Origin: Paludibacter propionicigenes WB4 | GTDB lineage: Bacteria > Bacteroidota > Bacteroidia > Bacteroidales > Paludibacteraceae | NCBI RefSeq assembly: GCF_000183135.1 | Contig: NC_014734.1 | Span: 3,162,001 to 3,226,000 of the forward strand | Direction of reading: 5' to 3' | Length of the DNA: 64,000 bases | Notes under the pieces: generated by a model | The model's database searches: none | What the model was told of the DNA's origin: nothing | What the model saw: only the letters and a program-made list of their open reading frames with translations | Shown: positions 33,548-42,805 of the stretch, piece after piece | Layout of the letters: every line of letters starts with the position of its first letter | How positions within the stretch are numbered: the first letter of the stretch is position 1 | Position numbers and translations under genes: made by a program

Positions 33548-34729
33548 TCAATCAAAATCTGTCAGCGCTAAAGATTCTAATTGTTTTTTGATAATTTTGG
33601 CGTTAATTTCTTTCGCGAATTTTTCAACTGTGTCGCCAGCATAAGGGTCTACAATGAATGTTTTTTTATTTTTGAAATCAAAATTATCGACAATCATCTT
33701 GTTTACTTCAGAGTCTTTTGCACCATAACCTACAATTATTAATTTGTCGGCATTTTTCAAATTGGCTTTAAAAATGTCAAATAATTTATTGTATAATAAT
33801 GGTTCTTCGTATCGTTTTATTTTTGAAGTTGTTCCTGTCAAAAAATCGGCGTGGTAATTCACAAAACATCTTTCATAAGAAAGTATTCCGTTCTTATCCT
33901 TTACTTCTTTTAGAATATTTGAAACGCCAATACCATATCTTGATTTAATATAGTTTTCAGCAACTAAAGATATTCCTTCGTTTCTATAATAGACACAATA
34001 GTCGAGACTTCCATGAAGTTTAAAAAGCCTGTATTTTTTTGAATAATTCCCTGTATAATGTTGTAGTCGGCAATTATAAGAGCGATTATCTGTAGATAAA
34101 GTTCCATAGTATTGAGAACCTAATTCTTCAAAACCATCACAAAGCTCACCAGATAAAAAATCTGTTTTATTTAACGATTCAAAGAATAAATCATGATTTA
34201 AAGTATGGATATTTACTATTTTTGTTTCTCCAATGTGCTTTAAGTATTTCAAAAATCCAGTATAACCTGTATATGTATTTCCAATTTGATATGGTTCATT
34301 GTCATACCAGTTTGCACCTATTCCGTCCTTAAGAAAATGCGCAACTAATTGGTTATAGATATTTCTTAGTGCAAATATGATTTGGGAATAGTCTTTGTCT
34401 TTTATGTATCCAGTAGCTAAACTCTCAGCTTCTTTGTCATTAACAGCCTCTTCTAATAAATAATCATAGAATTCCTCATAGTCAAAGTTTCCCTTTTTCT
34501 TATTATAATGTTTGATTAGTTCAAGACAAAATTCAAATTCTACTTCATAGCTTGTTTTATATCCAAAATCAGGTTTCTTTCCATCTATTGAAACTGTCAA
34601 TCTTCCATCAGGTGAGAATGAAATTTCACTTGTGTCTAGTTTTGTAAGACTTTCGTTAAGCGTATTACCTACAGGGTAACCTTTAGGGGCTGAAAAGCCA
34701 GCTGCTAATAGTATTGATATTGTCTCCAT
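33548..34729 (-). CDS. SIR2-like (putative NAD+-consuming) protein
   Basis: The 393-residue protein has SIR2-fold signatures: NAD-binding LLAAGFSAPKGYPVGN (8-22), HTLNHDLFFES (175-185), the catalytic-His motif RLFKLHGSLDY (His239) and KLIIVGYGAKDSEVNKMI near 350. Bacterial SIR2-like proteins of this type are usually immune effectors that deplete NAD+ during phage infection. An upstream frame extends to 34915 but runs through a palindrome, so METISILLAAG at 34729 is taken as the start. The neighbouring gene is an OLD-type ATPase-TOPRIM. Confidence in the fold is good; function as an NADase is an inference. Confidence 0.8.
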   Translation of the reverse strand: METISILLAAGFSAPKGYPVGNTLNESLTKLDTSEISFSPDGRLTVSIDGKKPDFGYKTSYEVEFEFCLELIKHYNKKKGNFDYEEFYDYLLEEAVNDKEAESLATGYIKDKDYSQIIFALRNIYNQLVAHFLKDGIGANWYDNEPYQIGNTYTGYTGFLKYLKHIGETKIVNIHTLNHDLFFESLNKTDFLSGELCDGFEELGSQYYGTLSTDNRSYNCRLQHYTGNYSKKYRLFKLHGSLDYCVYYRNEGISLVAENYIKSRYGIGVSNILKEVKDKNGILSYERCFVNYHADFLTGTTSKIKRYEEPLLYNKLFDIFKANLKNADKLIIVGYGAKDSEVNKMIVDNFDFKNKKTFIVDPYAGDTVEKFAKEINAKIIKKQLESLALTDFD

Positions 34730-34786
34730 TTTGGTTTTTCTGTTCTTAAATATGCACATGTTTTTATTTTTTTTAGAATGGGGCAT

Positions 34787-34915
34787 AACGGACGGAACTA
34801 TATGCAGTTGGGGATTGCGGGTTGCTTTCCTGTCGAACCCCGATGCCGTTGTTGCGGGCTGCGAACTTTGTTGTCCGCACCGAAGCCCCAATTGACATAT
34901 AGTTTTTGTTACCAA
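34787..34915. repeat. Long attC-like palindrome between the SIR2 and OLD genes
   Basis: The ends pair imperfectly over more than 30 bases: AACTATATGCAGTTGGGG near the left (34805-34822) against CCCCAATTGACATATAGTT near the right. Flanking TAAC/GTTA and inner GCGGG/CCGC also pair. The left end on the minus strand is GTTATGCC, the same as in the 33497-33525 site. Its size (about 130 bp) and AAC...GTT ends recall integron attC sites. Confidence 0.55.
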
Positions 34916-34921
34916 ACGTTT

Positions 34922-36628
34922 TTATTTGAATGCTTTATTGATTTTTTTTGTTAACACATAAAAGTCCTTGTGCAATTCATCACTTATAGCCAATGTTTTA
35001 AATTCATCAAGCAATTTTTTCTTCAATTCGTTTTTAGCAGATTTTTGAGGTTTACCATTACCCATTGTTGCTCTTCGAACAGTTTCAGCCTCTCGCCCAT
35101 AAACATTTGTACATACAATTGTAGGTATTAGTCCTTCGATTGATTCTTTGCCTACCTCTTTTTTCCCAATTGGGAATAGGTCAAGATTTTCCTTAAATCC
35201 AATTGCAATTACTGAGCTCTTTATACTTTCAAATCTGTCTAAATCAACAGTCACTACTACATTTTTGAATTTGCTTTTTATGAAATTCATCAAAATATTG
35301 TTTTTTAGATTATCTGCTCCATCGTAAGCAAATATTTCGATATCATTCCTTAATGCATTTTCACCATGAATACTTTCTTGAAGATAATTCATATATTCCT
35401 TGTCGATAATACCTTCAACTAGTAGTATTTTTGCATTCCCACTAAAAATCACATCTTTCATTGGACCAAAGTCAGATTGATTTATTCCCAATGCAAATGC
35501 AAAAGGTTCATACCAGTATTCACTATCCGTTTTTACAACATAAGAACTTGAATCTTTACATTTCGGTTTTGTATCTCTGTCAATAAGAATATTTGCTGCA
35601 GGTTCTTTAAAGCTCAATAAATAAGGACTATGAGTTGTTGTTATTACTTGAATTTGAAGCTTTGTAGCCAAGTCTTGTAATATTCGACCAAATTCAGCTT
35701 GAGCTTGTGGATGCAAGAAGCATTCAGGTTCTTCAATTATTACGATAGGTGTTATCCTATCTGATTCAGCCGAAGAGTTTTGTGCGCGTTTAGCATTTAG
35801 AAGATTGAGAAAAATAAGTGTTCTGTTTTTAGTTCCACTTCCCCAATCATCCAATGAAACGTCAGCGTCTTTTTCTTTTAGAGATATATCGATTGTTTCT
35901 CTTTCAAAATTCAGGCCTTGAGTTGATAAACTTACTTCATATTTTTCCTCTAAATTACCCAAAAGGTTGGTAAGCTCGTCTTGATGATGTTTAAGTGATT
36001 TCTGTACAATTTTCACCAATTCTTCCTTCTTCTTATTTATTGCTTCTAATTCAGCGGTTCCAATAAAATTTGTCACCTTATCGATACTATCACCAAACGG
36101 ATTAAAACTCTCATTTCTTGTTGAATTATGGAAAATCAAACATTGAGTTCCTCGTAAACGTTTCAATACTTCTTGCTTTTGATAATCTTCTTTTACTTCA
36201 TTATTTCCAAAAAGTACAATAAACTTTGTTTCATTTTTAAATGTTTTTGTAAGCTTAATTTGAAGATTTTCTTTATCCGAAATGTCAATATTTGCAGCAT
36301 CCTTAAAAATTAAGTCCGTGAGAAACTTATAAATTGCTGAATCGCTATTTTTATCTATTTCAAGAGTCAAATCAACAATAACATCTTCTTTTGTTTCTTT
36401 TTTCCAACTTGTAATCTCATCTTTCCAATCAAAAGCGTCAATACCCATAATTGAATTACCAGTAAATCGGAATCTTATTCCTTGATTAAGAATTCCTCGA
36501 ATAGCTCTAATAATATTAGATTTACCAGCATTATTTCTTCCACTAATGGCGGTATAAAACCCTTTGAATTCAACCTCAATATTTTCAAGTGTCCGATAGT
36601 TTTTTGCAGTTATTCGTTTAATTATCAT
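34922..36628 (-). CDS. OLD-family ATPase with TOPRIM nuclease domain
   Basis: The 568-residue protein has an N-terminal ABC-type ATPase: Walker A SGRNNAGKSN (29-38), a coiled insertion (about 190-230), signature-like region DDWGSGTKNRTL, Walker B VIIEEPECFLHPQ (296-308) and switch HSPYLLSF. A C-terminal TOPRIM domain follows, with LLVEGIIDKEY (Glu405) and VVTVDLDRFE (Asp462, Asp464). This is the OLD/GajA layout: DNA-activated nuclease ATPases in anti-phage defence. No UvrD-type GajB helicase is adjacent, so it is not Gabija; the neighbour is a SIR2-like protein. Confidence 0.9.
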   Translation of the reverse strand: MIIKRITAKNYRTLENIEVEFKGFYTAISGRNNAGKSNIIRAIRGILNQGIRFRFTGNSIMGIDAFDWKDEITSWKKETKEDVIVDLTLEIDKNSDSAIYKFLTDLIFKDAANIDISDKENLQIKLTKTFKNETKFIVLFGNNEVKEDYQKQEVLKRLRGTQCLIFHNSTRNESFNPFGDSIDKVTNFIGTAELEAINKKKEELVKIVQKSLKHHQDELTNLLGNLEEKYEVSLSTQGLNFERETIDISLKEKDADVSLDDWGSGTKNRTLIFLNLLNAKRAQNSSAESDRITPIVIIEEPECFLHPQAQAEFGRILQDLATKLQIQVITTTHSPYLLSFKEPAANILIDRDTKPKCKDSSSYVVKTDSEYWYEPFAFALGINQSDFGPMKDVIFSGNAKILLVEGIIDKEYMNYLQESIHGENALRNDIEIFAYDGADNLKNNILMNFIKSKFKNVVVTVDLDRFESIKSSVIAIGFKENLDLFPIGKKEVGKESIEGLIPTIVCTNVYGREAETVRRATMGNGKPQKSAKNELKKKLLDEFKTLAISDELHKDFYVLTKKINKAFK

Positions 36629-36652
36629 ATGCAGTCAGTTTTTTTTTAAATG

Positions 36653-36785
36653 TTTGGTAACGTTAAGTGTATGGTGTCGTAAGGGATTGCGGGCTTCAAA
36701 CCTGTCAAATCACCACCCAAAATTGATGCGGGAGACACGGCTCGAAAACCTCTGAAACCCTTATGCACTATACACATTGTTGTGT
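36653..36785. repeat. Long attC-like palindrome between the OLD gene and the 36794 gene
   Basis: AACGTTAAGTGTATGGTGTC and GTAAGGG on the left pair with CCCTTATGCACTATACAC and ATTGTTGTG on the right. The loop contains the GGGATTGCGGG stretch also seen in the 34787-34915 site, which supports one repeat family. The right end leads into GTTGTGTGTTGTTATTT. An inverted match, AATAACACACAACAC, lies at the upstream border of the next gene (37604-37620). Confidence 0.55.
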
Positions 36786-36793
36786 GTTGTTAT

Positions 36794-37573
36794 TTAGTAT
36801 CTTTCATTGTCCCAATTTTCAATTCCTGTTAATTCTTCAAATATTTTTTCATCACGTTTGACAACTTTTAAGACATTTAAATCAGTCTTAATAATTGAGT
36901 CTGTGTCATGTGGGAAATAATTATCGTCGAAATAGAACGCAGTCATTCTTTTGCTTAATTCTGGGTATATGTCAAGTTCACTTATTTTTATAGAAGTAAA
37001 TACTATACAAGGAGTTCCAATAGTTTTTAATTCCTGATTGTCTTTTATGTAGGCATATAATGATTCACCGCCCCACAACCCCAAAAGTCTATTAAGCCCA
37101 CTCTCAAAAGTTAACGTCTCTAAACAATGAAAAACCCAAACGTATCCTTTTCTATTTGATTCGCTAAATTCTTTTTTATCAATCAATTTGTCACTTAATA
37201 CCTTTGATAGAGCTCCTTCTTTTACAGCCTTCTCAATTCTCCTATTTGCAAAGTCTCTATCTAATGGTTTTAATCCATTGTTTTCAATGTCTTTAATTTC
37301 CCAATCTAAAAGTTTAGAACAATGAATTCCGATTATTGAATGTTGTTTTAGTAAAGTTTCAATTTCACTGATTATTTCGTCCCACTTTTCACGATAAATA
37401 TTTTCAGGTCTGTTATACCTTAGCTCGACATCTTCTCTGGCCAATTTACCAATACGATGTTCTTCTTCTAAAAATCCTTTCAGTGAATCTTCATTTTCTC
37501 TAATTAGGTCTAGCATTGCACTTGGCCAAGATTCTATGTCATCAAATATTATATGATTTTCGAACTTAATCAT
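36794..37573 (-). CDS. Hypothetical protein of the cassette-like array
   Basis: The protein has 259 residues and no signal or membrane segment. The middle contains IIGIHCSKLLDWEIKDIENNGLKPLDRDFANRRIEKAVKEG and GYVWVFHCLETLTFESGLNRLLGLWGGESLYAYI. The H.S.L...E...I...GL.PL followed by WGGE..Y pattern faintly recalls ADP-ribosyltransferase-like folds, but no known family can be asserted. Its gene borders carry matching inverted sequences (AATAACACACAACAC at 37604 and its counterpart near 36780), as expected of a mobile cassette. Confidence 0.7.
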   Translation of the reverse strand: MIKFENHIIFDDIESWPSAMLDLIRENEDSLKGFLEEEHRIGKLAREDVELRYNRPENIYREKWDEIISEIETLLKQHSIIGIHCSKLLDWEIKDIENNGLKPLDRDFANRRIEKAVKEGALSKVLSDKLIDKKEFSESNRKGYVWVFHCLETLTFESGLNRLLGLWGGESLYAYIKDNQELKTIGTPCIVFTSIKISELDIYPELSKRMTAFYFDDNYFPHDTDSIIKTDLNVLKVVKRDEKIFEELTGIENWDNERY

Positions 37574-37940
37574 CTTTGTAGGTTTTGTAAATACTAGGAG
37601 TCGGTCTTAATAACACACAACACAAATATATGTATACCTGAGTTCCACATATATCTCCATATAGCCGGATATGCGGAACTGAGTTCTACGTATTTCCACT
37701 TTAGAGGTTACATTTTATTTTTTTAGCCCTCCCAAAAATACAAACTATAATTAACTTACGCAAGTGTAATTATGTTTATTTTGAAATTTCAATTAAAAAT
37801 GCTTATTTATCTTAGATTTTAGTATGTTTTAAAGTTATGAAGACGTATAGCTCTGTTACTGTAGTGGATAGATGTTTCGTGCGGGTACATAGCTGCTGTT
37901 ACACTACGCAAGGATAGGATGTACTAGTGTATTTTCAGCG
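37574..37940. other. Gene-free region upstream of array 3
   Basis: A+T-rich, with no gene. The 37604-37620 border sequence of the cassette-like array lies at its start. A degenerate extra unit of array 3 can be seen from about 37920. Confidence 0.4.
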
Positions 37941-38211
37941 CTACATAGTACATTTTTGAATCTACATAGTACATTTTCAAACCTACATAGTGGCTTGACG
38001 TTTCTTCGAGGTAGCTTGACAAAATGAAAATGTAGCTTGACGTTTCTTCAAGGTGGCTTGACGGATTGAAAATGTAGCTTGACGTTTCTTCGAGGTGGCT
38101 TGACGAATTGAAAATGTAGCTTGAAGAACCTTCAAGGTAGCTTGACGAATTGAAAATGTGGCTTGAAGAACCTTCAAGGTGGCTTGAAGAAATGAAAATA
38201 TACTATGTAGC
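37941..38211. repeat. Tandem array 3, 21-bp unit, with inverted ends
   Basis: Three CTACATAGTACATTTT-type starts (37941, 37962, 37983) lead into ten units of the type GTGGCTTGACGTTTCTTCGAG alternating with GTAGCTTGACGAATTGAAAAT. Unit starts at 37990, 38011, 38032, 38053, 38074, 38095, 38116, 38137, 38158 and 38179 are all 21 bp apart. GCTACATAGTA at the left end (37940-37950) is exactly inverted at the right end (TACTATGTAGC, 38201-38211). The 64-codon minus-strand frame inside is only repeat translation. Confidence 0.92.
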
Positions 38212-38257
38212 TCTGTCGGCTAATTGTCAAGTCTTTTATTATCAATGTTTTATGATG

Positions 38258-38281
38258 AAAGTCTGCTATAGCAGGCTTTTT
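38258..38281 (+). terminator. Plus-strand intrinsic terminator behind array 3
   Basis: AAAGTCTGC-TATA-GCAGGCTTT forms a 9-bp stem (one G-T pair) with a 4-nt loop, followed by TTT. No plus-strand gene lies upstream other than array 3, so either the array is transcribed or this belongs to a lost gene. Confidence 0.6.
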
Positions 38282-38618
38282 CATTTGCAAACTGACACTT
38301 CTGTCCTCCTGGATATACTAAGCTGTCGCTATATTCATTCATCCTGAAATTTTATTGATTGGAAATTTGTTTATTTGTCAACTGGTTTTTGGTAACCAAT
38401 CCTCTGTCTACATGTTTACTTGTCTACTCGTTTACTGTTTTCTTGTAACTCGCAACTCGTAACTATTTGTAAATGAGCCGTATTTTTTTCTTTATAAAAT
38501 CCTTATATCTCACCCTGCATTTTTGATTTTATGCTTATACCTTCCATTGTATTTTTGCATCGGATAAACAGGGAGCTTAAACAACAATATTTTAAGCGGT
38601 TTTAAATCAACAAACAGA
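38282..38618. promoter_or_regulatory. Upstream region of the kdp operon
   Basis: No gene. It holds weak 7-8-bp repeats around 38405-38470 (TCTAC/TTTAC and TTGTAAC/TCGTAAC units). A good -7 box TATTTTTG lies at 38550-38557, about 60 bp before the first gene of the operon; no clear -33 box at standard distance. A KdpE binding site is expected here but not recognised by eye. Confidence 0.5.
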
Positions 38619-38816
38619 ATGGACGCAATAATTAGTTTTCTTGAATTAGCCGGAGGGGTGATTCTCTCCTTTGCAGCCGGATGGTTATTTGCTCGCATTA
38701 GCGGCTATGGTGAATTTTACGACAAAATGTTATACGACGACGAATCGGATGCATATATAACAATTAAAGAAAGTAAGGATAATGACGATGATATTATTCA
38801 TCAATTTTACATTTAA
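38619..38816 (+). CDS. 65-residue single-helix membrane protein leading the kdp operon
   Basis: MDAIISFLELAGGVILSFAA gives a helix that ends at WLFARISGYG. An acidic tail of about 35 residues (KMLYDDESDAYITIKESKDNDDD) follows. It starts about 60 nt after the candidate kdp promoter and is 12 bp upstream of kdpF. I do not know a family. Its place suggests an accessory or regulatory subunit of the K+ pump. Confidence 0.7.
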   Translation: MDAIISFLELAGGVILSFAAGWLFARISGYGEFYDKMLYDDESDAYITIKESKDNDDDIIHQFYI

Positions 38817-38828
38817 ACAACTACTGAG

Positions 38829-38960
38829 ATGGAAACAAAACTTTTAATGGTTACAGCTACTGAAACAAGCAGCACAACAGGCTATATTATCGGAGCAATA
38901 ATAGCCGTGGTTATACTTGGTTATTTGATTTATTCATTGATTAAACCGGAGAAATTCTAA
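38829..38960 (+). CDS. kdpF: KdpF subunit of the K+-transporting ATPase
   Basis: The 43-residue protein has one transmembrane helix (YIIGAIIAVVILGYLIYSLI) followed by KPEKF, the hallmark of KdpF. KdpF stabilises the KdpABC complex in the inner membrane. It precedes kdpA by 31 bp. Confidence 0.88.
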   Translation: METKLLMVTATETSSTTGYIIGAIIAVVILGYLIYSLIKPEKF

Positions 38961-38991
38961 CAACGGATCATTCTCATAATAACAAAATAAT

Positions 38992-40686
38992 ATGTTTACA
39001 ACGTACGATTTTTTACAGATTATCATTTTTCTCGGGCTACTGATAGGCTTAACGCCTGTGCTTGGAAATTACATGTACAAAGTTTTTACCGGCGAAAAGC
39101 ATCTAATGTCGGCTCCGCTTGGTTGGCTCGAACGATTGACATATAAACTTGTCGGTGTTGATGCTACCGAAGAAACAAACTGGAAGACTTATACATTTGG
39201 GTTGTTGCTGTTCAACTTCATCGGATTTCTGTTTGTATTCCTGCTTCAACTCACGCAGGCCTATCTTCCATTAAATCCGGCAAATTTACCCAATGTGTCG
39301 TGGCATTCGGCCTTCAACACAGCCGTTAGTTTTATGACCAACACCAACTGGCAAGGCTACGGCGGTGAAACCACACTGAGCTATTTAGTGCAAATGCTGG
39401 CGCTTACCGTTCAAAACTTTGTGAGTGCAGCCACCGGAATAGCCGTTTTACTGGCTCTAACCAAAGGGCTTTCGCGCAGAACAACTGACAAGCTGGGCAA
39501 TTTCTGGGTGGATTTAACCCGTTCTACCTTGTATGTGCTTTTACCACTTTCAATAATATTTGCTGTTTTTCTGGTGGGACAAGGAGTTATCCAAAACTTT
39601 GAAACCTATCAAACTGCTCACACATTACAAGGCGCACAACAAGTAATCCCAATGGGTCCGGTAGCTTCACAGGAAGCGATTAAACAACTCGGGACAAACG
39701 GCGGTGGTTTCTTTAATGCCAACAGTGCTCACCCATTCGAAAACCCAACTCCATTAAGCAATCTGCTTGAAATGCTTGCTATTCTGTTGATTCCTGCCGG
39801 ATTGACTTTCACCTATGGTAAAATGGTTGGTTCTAAACGTCAGGGTTGGACAATTTTCATTGTAATGATGATTTTATTACTTGGTGGTTTAGCGATATCC
39901 TTGTATGGTGAGTATTCAGCCAATCCTATTTTCGGTCATTCAGCATTGATGGAAGGGAAGGAAACCCGGTTTGGAATAACTAACAGCGTACTATGGTCAA
40001 CCTCCACATCGGCAGCTTCCAATGGATCTGTAAACGCTATGCACGACAGTCTATCGCCATTGGCAGGAATGGTTGCCATGATTAATATCATGCTTGGCGA
40101 AATTGTCTTCGGAGGAGTGGGAGCTGGTATCTACGGTATGGTTGTGTTCATTATTCTCACGGTATTTATTGCAGGATTAATGGTAGGTCGTTCGCCTGAA
40201 TACCTTGGTAAAAAAGTGGAAGCATTTGAAGTGACCATGGCAATCATAGCCAATCTGGCAACCTCTTTTGTTATTTTGCTATTCACGGCATGGGCGGCGG
40301 TAAGTACCTTGGGCTTATCCAGCCTGAACAATGCCGGACCGCACGGATTTTCCGAAATTCTGTACGCTTTCAGTTCAGCAGCCGGAAACAACGGTAGTGC
40401 TTTTGCCGGGCTCAATGCCAATACAGTTTTCTATAACCTGCTTTTGGGAATAGGAATGCTGATTGGGCGATTTGGAGTAATTATCCCGATACTGGCTATT
40501 GCAGGAAATATGGCAAAAAAGAAAATTACCCCCGTGTCAACAGGAACTTTCCAAACGGATAACTGGCTGTTTGTTTCTTTACTAATCGGCGTAATCATTA
40601 TTGTCGGAGGGTTGACTTATTTCCCGGCCTTATCATTAGGTCCGATAGTAGAACATTTATTAATGAATAACGGAATTACTTTTTAA
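38992..40686 (+). CDS. kdpA: KdpA, K+-channel-like subunit
   Basis: The 564-residue protein has about ten membrane helices and four degenerate selectivity-filter loops, visible as AFNTAVSFMTNTNWQGYGGE, LGTNGGGFFNANSAHPFENP, ITNSVLWSTSTSAASNGSV and FSSAAGNNGSAFAGL. KdpA selects K+ and passes it to KdpB. Length and order are standard for the family. Confidence 0.97.
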   Translation: MFTTYDFLQIIIFLGLLIGLTPVLGNYMYKVFTGEKHLMSAPLGWLERLTYKLVGVDATEETNWKTYTFGLLLFNFIGFLFVFLLQLTQAYLPLNPANLPNVSWHSAFNTAVSFMTNTNWQGYGGETTLSYLVQMLALTVQNFVSAATGIAVLLALTKGLSRRTTDKLGNFWVDLTRSTLYVLLPLSIIFAVFLVGQGVIQNFETYQTAHTLQGAQQVIPMGPVASQEAIKQLGTNGGGFFNANSAHPFENPTPLSNLLEMLAILLIPAGLTFTYGKMVGSKRQGWTIFIVMMILLLGGLAISLYGEYSANPIFGHSALMEGKETRFGITNSVLWSTSTSAASNGSVNAMHDSLSPLAGMVAMINIMLGEIVFGGVGAGIYGMVVFIILTVFIAGLMVGRSPEYLGKKVEAFEVTMAIIANLATSFVILLFTAWAAVSTLGLSSLNNAGPHGFSEILYAFSSAAGNNGSAFAGLNANTVFYNLLLGIGMLIGRFGVIIPILAIAGNMAKKKITPVSTGTFQTDNWLFVSLLIGVIIIVGGLTYFPALSLGPIVEHLLMNNGITF

Positions 40687-40726
40687 ACTCCTCTATCCTT
40701 AACAGGGACAGAAAATAATTAGCATT

Positions 40727-42805
40727 ATGACAACAAAATCAAATAAAAGTATCTTCAATAAAAAGCTACTTGCGAGGGCTGCGAAAGACAGCGTAATAAA
40801 ATTAAGTCCTGCTGTTTTGATAAAAAATCCGGTTATATTTATAGTTGGTATCGGAGCAGTACTAACAACTATCATTGTTTTTCTGGGAATTTTTCAGGGA
40901 GGATATTCGTCTTTCAATTTACAAATTGCCATTTGGCTCTGGTTTACGGTGCTTTTTGCCAATTTTTCAGAAGCAATAGCCGAAGGACGTGGAAAAGCAC
41001 AAGCTGAAAGTCTGCGTAAAAACCGCACGCAAACCGTTGCCCGTAAAATGGTTGGTGACAAAGAAACCGAAGTGTTAGCTCCCGATTTACGCAAAGGTGA
41101 CATTGTGGTTTGCGAAGTGAATGATGTAATTCCTTCGGATGGAGAAGTAATTGAGGGAATTGCCAGTGTCGATGAGTCAGCCATAACGGGCGAGTCGGCA
41201 CCGGTAATTCGCGAAAGCGGTGGCGACCGCTCAGCCGTAACCGGTGGAACCAAAGTTTTGAGTGACCGCATTCTGATTCGTATTTCAGCCGATGCAGGCG
41301 ATACTTTTATAGACCGCATGATTGCCTTGGTGGAAGGTGCCAAACGTCAGAAAACACCAAACGAAATAGCCCTGACGATTTTGCTTTCGGGCTTATCCAT
41401 TATCTTCCTTTTGGCAGTAGTTACGCTTCCGGCATTTTTCGGATACAGTCTAAATGCTTCGGGAATTCCGCAGTCACACAACTTGTCTATTCCGGTATTG
41501 ATTGCCCTGCTGGTTTGTCTTATCCCAACCACCATTGGCGGATTGTTGAGTGCTATCGGTATCAGCGGAATGGATCGGTTGATTCAACGAAACGTTATAG
41601 CTACCAGCGGTCGTGCCATTGAAGCAGCAGGTGATGTGGATGTGCTTTTACTCGACAAAACAGGAACCATTACACTCGGAAACCGTATGGCAACCAACTT
41701 TGTTCCGGCCGAAAATGTAACCGTGGAAGAACTTGCCGATGCAGCTCAACTCTCGTCTCTTTCCGACGAAACGCCCGAAGGACGTTCGATTGTGGTATTG
41801 GCTAAGGAAAAATTCAATATCCGTGGACGTGACATTACCCATTTGCATGCAACCTTTATTCCTTTTACGGCACAGTCGCGTATGAGTGGGGTGGATTTGA
41901 AAACACCCGAAGGAAAAGTACATCAGATTCGCAAAGGATCGTCGCAGGCCATTCAGGCTTTTGTAGAGGCAAATAATGGTGTGTATTCTCAAAAAGTAAT
42001 TGATATAGTATCCGATTTGGCACGTCAGGGAGCAACACCCTTGGTGGTGGCCGAAGACAATAAAGTATTGGGGGTAATTCACCTGAAAGATATTGTAAAA
42101 GGGGGAATCAAACAGCGGTTTGCTGAACTTCGTCAAATGGGAATCCGCACCGTGATGATTACCGGCGATAACTCGCTGACCGCTGCTGCCATTGCTGCCG
42201 AAGCCGGTGTGGATGATTTTATGGCCGAAGCAAAACCCGAAGATAAACTGCGCCGTATCCGCGAAGAACAGGAAAAAGGACACTTGGTGGGAATGATTGG
42301 TGATGGAACCAACGATGCGCCTGCTTTGGCACAAGCTGATGTTGGTATCGCTATGAACTCAGGAACACAAGCTGCCCGCGAAGCCGGTAACATGGTGGAT
42401 TTGGATAGTAATCCTACCAAACTGATTGAAGTGGTGGAAGTAGGTAAACAGCTGCTTATGACCCGTGGTGCGCTGACCACCTTCAGTATTGCCAATGATG
42501 TGGCCAAGTACTTCGCCATTATACCGGCCATTTCTATTGCACTGTATGCCGGAAGCAACGGACAAGGACCTCTGTCAGCACTAAACATCATGCGACTTGG
42601 TTCGCCCGAAAGCGCGATTCTAAGTGCTATCATTTTCAATGCACTTATTATCATCGCACTCATTCCATTGGCACTGAAAGGAGTAACGTATAAACCAATA
42701 TCAGCCAATAGAGCACTGACAAAAAACCTGCTGATTTATGGATTCGGCGGTTTGGTGGCACCGTTTATCGGGATTAAAATTATTGATTTATTGATAAATT
42801 TATAA
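40727..42805 (+). CDS. kdpB: KdpB, P-type ATPase subunit
   Basis: The 692-residue protein shows the P-type motifs: [25 protein letters not shown] (actuator domain), [14 protein letters not shown] with phospho-acceptor Asp310, a KGSSQAI nucleotide-binding segment and [21 protein letters not shown]. It powers K+ uptake at low external K+. Its stop codon directly touches the repeat at 42806. Confidence 0.98.
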   Translation: MTTKSNKSIFNKKLLARAAKDSVIKLSPAVLIKNPVIFIVGIGAVLTTIIVFLGIFQGGYSSFNLQIAIWLWFTVLFANFSEAIAEGRGKAQAESLRKNRTQTVARKMVGDKETEVLAPDLRKGDIVVCEVNDVIPSDGEVIEGIASVDESAITGESAPVIRESGGDRSAVTGGTKVLSDRILIRISADAGDTFIDRMIALVEGAKRQKTPNEIALTILLSGLSIIFLLAVVTLPAFFGYSLNASGIPQSHNLSIPVLIALLVCLIPTTIGGLLSAIGISGMDRLIQRNVIATSGRAIEAAGDVDVLLLDKTGTITLGNRMATNFVPAENVTVEELADAAQLSSLSDETPEGRSIVVLAKEKFNIRGRDITHLHATFIPFTAQSRMSGVDLKTPEGKVHQIRKGSSQAIQAFVEANNGVYSQKVIDIVSDLARQGATPLVVAEDNKVLGVIHLKDIVKGGIKQRFAELRQMGIRTVMITGDNSLTAAAIAAEAGVDDFMAEAKPEDKLRRIREEQEKGHLVGMIGDGTNDAPALAQADVGIAMNSGTQAAREAGNMVDLDSNPTKLIEVVEVGKQLLMTRGALTTFSIANDVAKYFAIIPAISIALYAGSNGQGPLSALNIMRLGSPESAILSAIIFNALIIIALIPLALKGVTYKPISANRALTKNLLIYGFGGLVAPFIGIKIIDLLINL

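Noticed and set aside
33548-34915. Upstream start at 34915 for the SIR2-like protein
   Set aside because: The extra 62 residues translate the attC-like palindrome. The SIR2 fold starts at METISILLAAG (34729).
34922-36628. Gabija system
   Set aside because: GajA-like layout is present, but no UvrD/GajB helicase is adjacent in the window.
37983-38177. 64-codon frame with RQATFSIRQAT repeats
   Set aside because: It is array 3 in translation, with no independent coding evidence.
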